Translations under genes and position numbers: made by a program | The notes under the pieces: generated by a model | Database searches by the model: none | What the model saw: the letters and a program-made list of their open reading frames with translations, nothing else | Told to the model about the DNA's origin: nothing | From: Bacteroidetes bacterium GWA2_31_9b | GTDB taxonomy: Bacteria > Bacteroidota > Bacteroidia > Bacteroidales > UBA12077 | Assembly (NCBI GenBank): GCA_001769005.1 | Contig: MENE01000139.1 | Coordinates: 32,671 to 42,580 of the forward strand | DNA length: 9,910 nucleotides | Direction of reading: 5' to 3' | Part shown: in pieces, positions 6,701 to 9,910 of the stretch | How positions within the stretch are numbered: position 1 is the first letter of the stretch | Layout: every line of letters starts with the position of its first letter

Positions 6701-6927
6701 TTCAGGCAAAACATACACTTCAAAGTATTATCGATAATTACAATCCAACTACAAAAGATGAAATTATTTCAATAGCAAAAGATAAATACAACAAAATTAT
6801 TGATGAAGAAAAGTATGAGCAAAGTAAAAAAGTTGGTGAAGATGTAGAAGTGAAGTTTGATGATAATTCAAATGGAAAATACGACAAGCTTTTTGATCAG
6901 CAAGCAGATACTTTAAAAGTTAATTAA
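3787..6927 (+). CDS. Large exported TPR-repeat protein (1046 aa), partner of downstream beta-barrel
   Basis: The protein starts with a signal peptide: MRKK, a hydrophobic core at residues 5-18, and a likely cleavage near AFSQ (21-24). There is no lipobox cysteine, so it is probably a soluble or peripheral periplasmic protein. Nearly all the rest is tetratricopeptide-like helical hairpins with the usual small/aromatic pattern, for example YSYYKTNQYDSAVVNFEKA, YAYFKLKNYPEAIQWFRKF and SYLELKNEDKAFESYLRI; I estimate about 20 repeats. A non-canonical segment near residues 715-750 contains NEQDSLSYTSAEKLYMKGD, which I recall from other large Bacteroidota TPR proteins. The C-terminal tail (about 1015-1046) is charged. 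TPR solenoids bind proteins, so a scaffold or assembly role at the outer membrane is inferred. The frame is open to a TTG at 3751, but only the ATG at 3787 gives a proper signal peptide. It forms an operon with the barrel gene 13 bases downstream. The specific function is unknown. Confidence 0.87.
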   Translation: MRKKTLSIFILILLFSIEFKAFSQKTIVLTDADEIYKNGIELFEKEKFGAAQEQFISAINLYGKNDIEFKANAEYYSALCAIELFNDDAEYLMSKFIAEHPENSKVNSAFFHLGKFQYRQKKFSKAKYWFGKVNKHKLNSDEFAEFHFKSGYSFFMTNDFEKASAAFFEIKDVNTKYTAPANYYYSHIAYQDKNYETALKGFLRLTDNETFAPVVPYYIAQIYYLQGKFDEVISYTPPLLESASAKRAPELAKILGDSYYKKQNYAEAIKYLEIHSKGAPKVDRKDFYQLGYSYYKTNQYDSAVVNFEKAVDANDQLAQNAYFHLADCYTVLGEKNKARMAFEFASKLDFDAEIKEEALFNYALITYELYHSPFNEAIDAFQQFIKLYPNSNRLDDAYNFLVMAYLYTSNYNEALISLDKIKDKDQGMKEAYQKVAFYRGLELFNNLHYSDAIATFDKSLQYPAFNKSISAQCHYWKAEALYQLEEYQKAIDEYNNFLVTPGAFDLKEYNISHYNLGYAYFKLKNYPEAIQWFRKFTSIAITDSTQTIADSYNRVGDCYFISRSYWLAFDFYDKAIANGKMDKDYALFQRGFSLGLLTRPEKKLETLERLLAEHPQSAYIDDALFEMGKSYLELKNEDKAFESYLRIINEYQSSSYVKKSLVQLGLICYNKELNQDALKYYQRVVAEFPGTPDAKNALTGIKNIYVDMNNVDAYFAYVNSLGQFADISMNEQDSLSYTSAEKLYMKGDCAGANLQLVNYIQKFGEGNFILNAHFYLADCYSRTGENQKALKSYNFVIDKPKNTFTEQALISAASINFSEKNYTDAINQYVKLEDIAELNSNLIASRAGQLRCYYLLNDNKNTIVAADKVLHTEKVSDELIRESRYKKAKMLYNDKNNVLALDEFRILSHDVKSPEGAEAKYLICEIYFNDKQYAVSEHEIFDFVAQKTSQEYWLAKAFILLSDVYIQKNDKFQAKHTLQSIIDNYNPTTKDEIISIAKDKYNKIIDEEKYEQSKKVGEDVEVKFDDNSNGKYDKLFDQQADTLKVN

Positions 6928-6940
6928 AGAATTTTTAGAT

Positions 6941-8605
6941 ATGAATCGAAATAGAATAATTTATACAACAATTTGTGCACTTACAGTCATCTTTTCAGGT
7001 TCTGCATTTTCGCAGGAGCAGTTATCAAAAGAAGTGCAAGTTGTAAAACCATATGAGCCATCCATCTCCGATGCATTCAAAATTAATCGTTTGCCTCAGA
7101 TTACCGATACTGTAAAACTTATTCCAAGAGTTAAATATTCATTACAACCCAAGCAACTTAACCTGGGATATTCAATTGAACCTATAAAACCTGCAAAAAT
7201 GGTTGGTGAACCTTTAGTTGAGCTTTATAACAGTTATGTTACTGTTGGTATTGGAACTAAAGTTATTCCAATGGTTGAAGCATACATTAACAATCTTCGT
7301 TCTAAGGAGTACTCATATGGAGCATATTATAAACACATGTCGTCGTTTGCAAAAGTAACTCTCGATAATGATTTTCGTCAGGATGCCGGTTTTCACGATA
7401 ATGATTTGAGATTTTATGGGAAAAAGTTTTTTGATAACTCAATCATTCTTGGAGATTTAGGATTGAAAAGCAATACCATGTATCATTATGGTTATGATAC
7501 TTCAGTAGATACAATCCTTTTGAAAGATAATATCAAACAAAATTTTTTACTTGTTAATCTAAATGCAAATTATAAAAGCAATTACATTGATTCTACACAC
7601 ATAAATTATGATTTTGGATTTTCGTTAGATTATTTAAAAGATAACTTCGAAAACAATGAAACAGCATTTAAAATTAAAGGAGGTATAAATAAAATCTTTA
7701 CCTCTGAAATGATCGGTGTTAATTTAAATATTGAACACTATGCTGTAAATGAAGCTATTGACTCGGCAAATAATACTGTTGTAAGTTTAAATCCGTGGGT
7801 AGGTAAATTTGGAAAAAAATTCAGGGTAAAAGCAGGAGTTAATATTTTCTCCGATAACAGGGGCGATTACTCATTTGCTTTTTATTATCCCGTGGGTAGT
7901 CTTGAATACAATGTTGCAAATAATATTTTAATTCCTTACGCCGGGGTTGATGGAAAACTTGAAATAAATAATTATCAGGGTACTACAACATTAAATCCTT
8001 TTATTGTTCCTGGATTAGGTTTAAAAAATACGGATCATAAAATTATATTGTTTGCAGGTATAAAAGGAAATTTTTCATCAACTACATTTTATAATTTCAG
8101 AGCAACCTATTCATTAATTGATAATATGCCATTTTTTGTAAACAACCTTGAACTAACCGATAGCATTGGCAATCAGTTTGATGTTGTTTATGATAATATT
8201 CAACTTATATCCTATTTTGGTGAACTATCGGTTGCTGCAAGCGAGAAATTGAATTTTCATATAAAAGCAAATTACAGAATTTACAAAATGGATAAAGAAG
8301 AAAAAGCATGGCACAAACCGGCTTTCGACTTATCATTTGCTGCTCGATACAATATTAAAAACAAAATAATTGTAAAGGCCGATGTCTTTGCGATGGGAAC
8401 CCGATATGCTAAAATAGATAATACAGGCAATTTTAACGAACTGGAATCAGTAATCGATATCAATTTAGGGGCAGAGTACAGATATTCAAAAAATCTGTCG
8501 GGATTTGTCCAAATAAACAACCTACTGTCTGAAACATACTATACCTGGAATTATTATCCAACTTATGGACTTAATGTACTTTTAGGAGTTACATATTCAT
8601 TTTAA
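6941..8605 (+). CDS. Predicted outer-membrane beta-barrel protein, TonB-receptor-like, no plug
   Basis: A 554-aa protein with a signal peptide (MNRNR, hydrophobic core 6-19, likely cleavage at AFSQ, 22-25). A short conserved-looking linker follows, VQVVKPYEPSISDAFKI (32-48), then a proline-rich section to about residue 90. From about 97 to the end the sequence alternates polar and hydrophobic residues with many aromatics and asparagines, as in amphipathic transmembrane beta strands. The C-terminus, NNLLSETYYTWNYYPTYG...GVTYSF, resembles the last strands of TonB-dependent receptors and ends in phenylalanine, the usual BAM recognition signature. No plug domain and no obvious TonB box were seen, and the length is short for a full receptor (usually above 650 aa). 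It is the second gene of the operon with the TPR protein and is followed after 41 bases by an intrinsic terminator. I infer an outer-membrane partner of the TPR protein; transport, anchoring or assembly roles remain open. Confidence 0.82.
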   Translation: MNRNRIIYTTICALTVIFSGSAFSQEQLSKEVQVVKPYEPSISDAFKINRLPQITDTVKLIPRVKYSLQPKQLNLGYSIEPIKPAKMVGEPLVELYNSYVTVGIGTKVIPMVEAYINNLRSKEYSYGAYYKHMSSFAKVTLDNDFRQDAGFHDNDLRFYGKKFFDNSIILGDLGLKSNTMYHYGYDTSVDTILLKDNIKQNFLLVNLNANYKSNYIDSTHINYDFGFSLDYLKDNFENNETAFKIKGGINKIFTSEMIGVNLNIEHYAVNEAIDSANNTVVSLNPWVGKFGKKFRVKAGVNIFSDNRGDYSFAFYYPVGSLEYNVANNILIPYAGVDGKLEINNYQGTTTLNPFIVPGLGLKNTDHKIILFAGIKGNFSSTTFYNFRATYSLIDNMPFFVNNLELTDSIGNQFDVVYDNIQLISYFGELSVAASEKLNFHIKANYRIYKMDKEEKAWHKPAFDLSFAARYNIKNKIIVKADVFAMGTRYAKIDNTGNFNELESVIDINLGAEYRYSKNLSGFVQINNLLSETYYTWNYYPTYGLNVLLGVTYSF

Positions 8606-8646
8606 AAATATTTGATTCATGTTCTAGAAAATATTATTTACAATAT

Positions 8647-8672
8647 GGGGCTGTCTTATAAGCCCCTTTTTT
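8647..8672 (+). terminator. Rho-independent terminator of the TPR/barrel operon
   Basis: The stem GGGGCT (8647-8652) pairs with AGCCCC (8661-8666) across an 8-base loop and is followed directly by six T residues (8667-8672). It begins 41 bases after the stop codon of the beta-barrel gene, the expected place for the end of the two-gene transcript, and separates it from gyrB. Confidence 0.85.
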
Positions 8673-8693
8673 AATGTCTACACTTCGGAATCC

Positions 8694-8785
8694 TTCGACA
8701 TGCTCAGAATGACATTTCTCAGGATGACAACTCTCTCAGTGTGACATGTAGATTATTAAAGTGTTGTCATTTTGAGCCTGTCTAA
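8694..8785. repeat. Imperfect inverted repeat, dispersed-repeat type, with internal 12-mers
   Basis: The left arm (8694-8714) begins TTCGACATGCTCAGAATGAC. The complement of the right arm (8765-8785) matches it at 18 of 21 positions. Inside, the 12-mer CTCAGAATGACA (8703-8714) recurs as CTCAGGATGACA (8718-8729) and CTCAGTGTGACA (8735-8746). This resembles an intergenic repeat that I recall as common in Bacteroidota genomes, with CTTCGACnnGCTCAG and TGACA cores. It carries no gene and lies just after the operon terminator. It could be a MITE-like or REP-like element; copy number in this genome is unknown. Confidence 0.65.
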
Positions 8786-9141
8786 AAATGAACTACTTGC
8801 ATATTTTAGATACAACCCTTTTTTATTTTTTTTCTAATCAATTCACCAATTAATCTATTCAAGTTTGACCTGTGAATTAACTGTTAATAAATCAAGCTAT
8901 TTTGAAATCATTTTATATTTAAAAAGTCGTACTTTTTTACTATATTTACATGTTTAAAAAATCAGATACAAATCAATTTTTAAAATATTGATATACAGGG
9001 TAGTAAAATTCTTTTCTGAAGTGGGAAAATATCAAAAAAAAATCCAGAAAAAAACAGATTCAAACTTTTATTTAAAAGGTGAAAATTTTACCCTGAATTT
9101 AGGTTTTAATAAGTATGAAAATTTAATTTAAATAAATAGCA
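8786..9141 (+). promoter_or_regulatory. AT-rich gyrB upstream region with candidate -7 box and long-range inverted repeat
   Basis: This is the second half of the 536-base gene-free stretch 8606-9141. A candidate -7 box TATATTTA (8941-8948) resembles TAnnTTTG but has no good -33 partner; if used it gives a leader of nearly 190 bases. Downstream, CAGGGT (8996-9001) and AAAATT (9005-9010) are complementary to ACCCTG (9090-9095) and AATTTT (9084-9089), giving a 12-bp stem with a 3-base bulge around about 73 bases. No Shine-Dalgarno precedes the gyrB ATG; the bases just upstream are A/T rich. No riboswitch or RNA gene was recognised. Confidence 0.3.
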
Positions 9142-9910
9142 ATGAGTGATCTTTCAAAAGAAGAATTAAATGGGGCAATAGCAAAGGGTGCAGATGATTA
9201 TTCTGCTGATAGTATTCAGGTACTTGAAGGTTTAGAAGCTGTTCGTAAACGTCCTGCAATGTATATTGGAGATATTAGCGAAAAAGGCTTGCATCATTTA
9301 GTATACGAAGTAGTTGATAATTCAATTGACGAAGCTTTAGCCGGACATTGTAAAAATATTGATGTTTTTATTAACGAAGACAATTCTGTTACAGTTATCG
9401 ACGATGGACGAGGAATACCAGTAGATTTTCACGAAAAAGAAGGTCGTTCTGCACTCGAAGTTGTTATGACAGTTTTGCATGCAGGTGGTAAATTTAACAA
9501 AGATTCATATAAAGTTTCTGGAGGATTACATGGAGTGGGTGTATCTTGCGTTAATGCTTTGTCTAATATTCTTACAGCTGAAATTCACCTTAATGGTAAA
9601 GTATATGAACAAGTATACAAAAAAGGAAAACCACAATCTGATGTAAAAGTAATTGGAACTACTGATAAAAGAGGTACAATTATTACTTTTTTACCCGATG
9701 ACACTATTTTTACTGTAACTGAGTTTCGCTATGAAATATTAGCAACCCGATTAAGAGAACTCGCTTTTCTTAACAAGAATATTGTACTTACAATTACAGA
9801 TAAACGTGAAGAAGAAGAAAATGGTTCAGGCGAAAAGCATTTTAGAACAGATAAATTCTACTCAGAAAAAGGATTGAAAGAATTTGTTGATTTTCTTGAT
9901 GGAGCACGAG
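9142..9910 (+). CDS. gyrB: DNA gyrase subunit B, N-terminal 256 residues, runs off right edge
   Basis: This is the ATPase part of DNA gyrase subunit B, which with GyrA introduces negative supercoils in an ATP-dependent reaction in the cytoplasm. GHKL motifs are visible: EVVDNSIDEALAGHC (56-70, with catalytic Glu56 and Mg-binding Asn60), VIDDGRGIPVD (85-95, Asp87 being the adenine-contact aspartate), LHAGGKF (112-118) and KVSGGLHGVGVS (124-135). The transducer domain begins near residue 235. Gapless alignment with E. coli GyrB around IHLNGKVYEQVYKKG (148-162) puts Leu150 at the position of Arg136, normally conserved. GyrB rather than ParE is favoured by the RKRPAMYIGD and EVVDNSIDEALAG forms. 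The ATG at 9142 opens a short N-terminal extension of about 20 residues before YSADSIQVLEGLEAVRKRP, as is common in Bacteroidota. The C-terminal half, with the TOPRIM domain, is outside the window. Confidence 0.95.
   Translation, partial: MSDLSKEELNGAIAKGADDYSADSIQVLEGLEAVRKRPAMYIGDISEKGLHHLVYEVVDNSIDEALAGHCKNIDVFINEDNSVTVIDDGRGIPVDFHEKEGRSALEVVMTVLHAGGKFNKDSYKVSGGLHGVGVSCVNALSNILTAEIHLNGKVYEQVYKKGKPQSDVKVIGTTDKRGTIITFLPDDTIFTVTEFRYEILATRLRELAFLNKNIVLTITDKREEEENGSGEKHFRTDKFYSEKGLKEFVDFLDGAR

Noticed and set aside
8281..8520. Open frame of 79 codons on the minus strand within the beta-barrel gene.
   Set aside because: It is antisense to the C-terminal strands of the barrel, with no motif or promoter of its own.
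8607..8635. Inverted repeat AATATTT / AAATATT after the barrel gene.
   Set aside because: It is a weak AT-only stem of 7 bp with a 15-base loop, explained by base composition; the GC-rich terminator just downstream is the real signal.
8703..8746. Three spaced 12-mers that could suggest a CRISPR-like array.
   Set aside because: Units are only 12 bases with 3-5 base gaps, and no cas gene is near; this is internal duplication in a repeat element.

Overview
The window looks like a chromosome fragment from an AT-rich member of the Bacteroidota (Bacteroidetes). The signs are a FtsE with the phylum's style of Walker A (GKVGTGKSS), a GyrB of Bacteroidota type, start codons without recognisable Shine-Dalgarno sequences, candidate -7 boxes of the TAnnTTTG type, and a long periplasmic TPR protein paired with an outer-membrane beta-barrel protein. 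I cannot name a genus.

Left part, minus strand (1-2476): ftsE, then a Wzx/MATE-type polysaccharide flippase, then the N-terminal part of a CapA-like (PGA_cap) protein that runs off the left edge. The flippase and capA-like genes overlap by 14 bases. The three genes are probably co-transcribed, placing a core division gene directly upstream of surface-polysaccharide genes.

Middle (2477-3786): a 153-aa Y1 (HUH) transposase of the IS200/IS605 or RAYT type sits between two inverted pairs of small REP-like hairpins. The geometry is strikingly symmetric: each hairpin has a 5-bp stem, a 3-nt loop, a 3-nt spacer and a tail related to CTGTTTATAG. The two hairpins on each side are exactly 51 bases apart, and the inner tails contain the start and stop codons of the gene. 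To the right lie a complex C-rich inverted repeat, a small 65-aa protein gene on the minus strand, and a divergent promoter region.

Right part, plus strand (3787-8672): a two-gene operon encoding a 1046-aa exported TPR solenoid and, 13 bases later, a 554-aa predicted outer-membrane beta-barrel with a TonB-receptor-like C-terminus but no visible plug. It ends at a clear intrinsic terminator. I infer that the two proteins work together at the outer membrane; the function is unknown and this is the best candidate here for an uncharacterised system.

Right end (8673-9910): a dispersed-repeat-like inverted element, an AT-rich leader with a long-range inverted repeat, and the 5' 256 codons of gyrB. 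The GyrB residue equivalent to E. coli Arg136, the main coumarin-contact arginine, is leucine here. No tRNA, rRNA or CRISPR array was seen.
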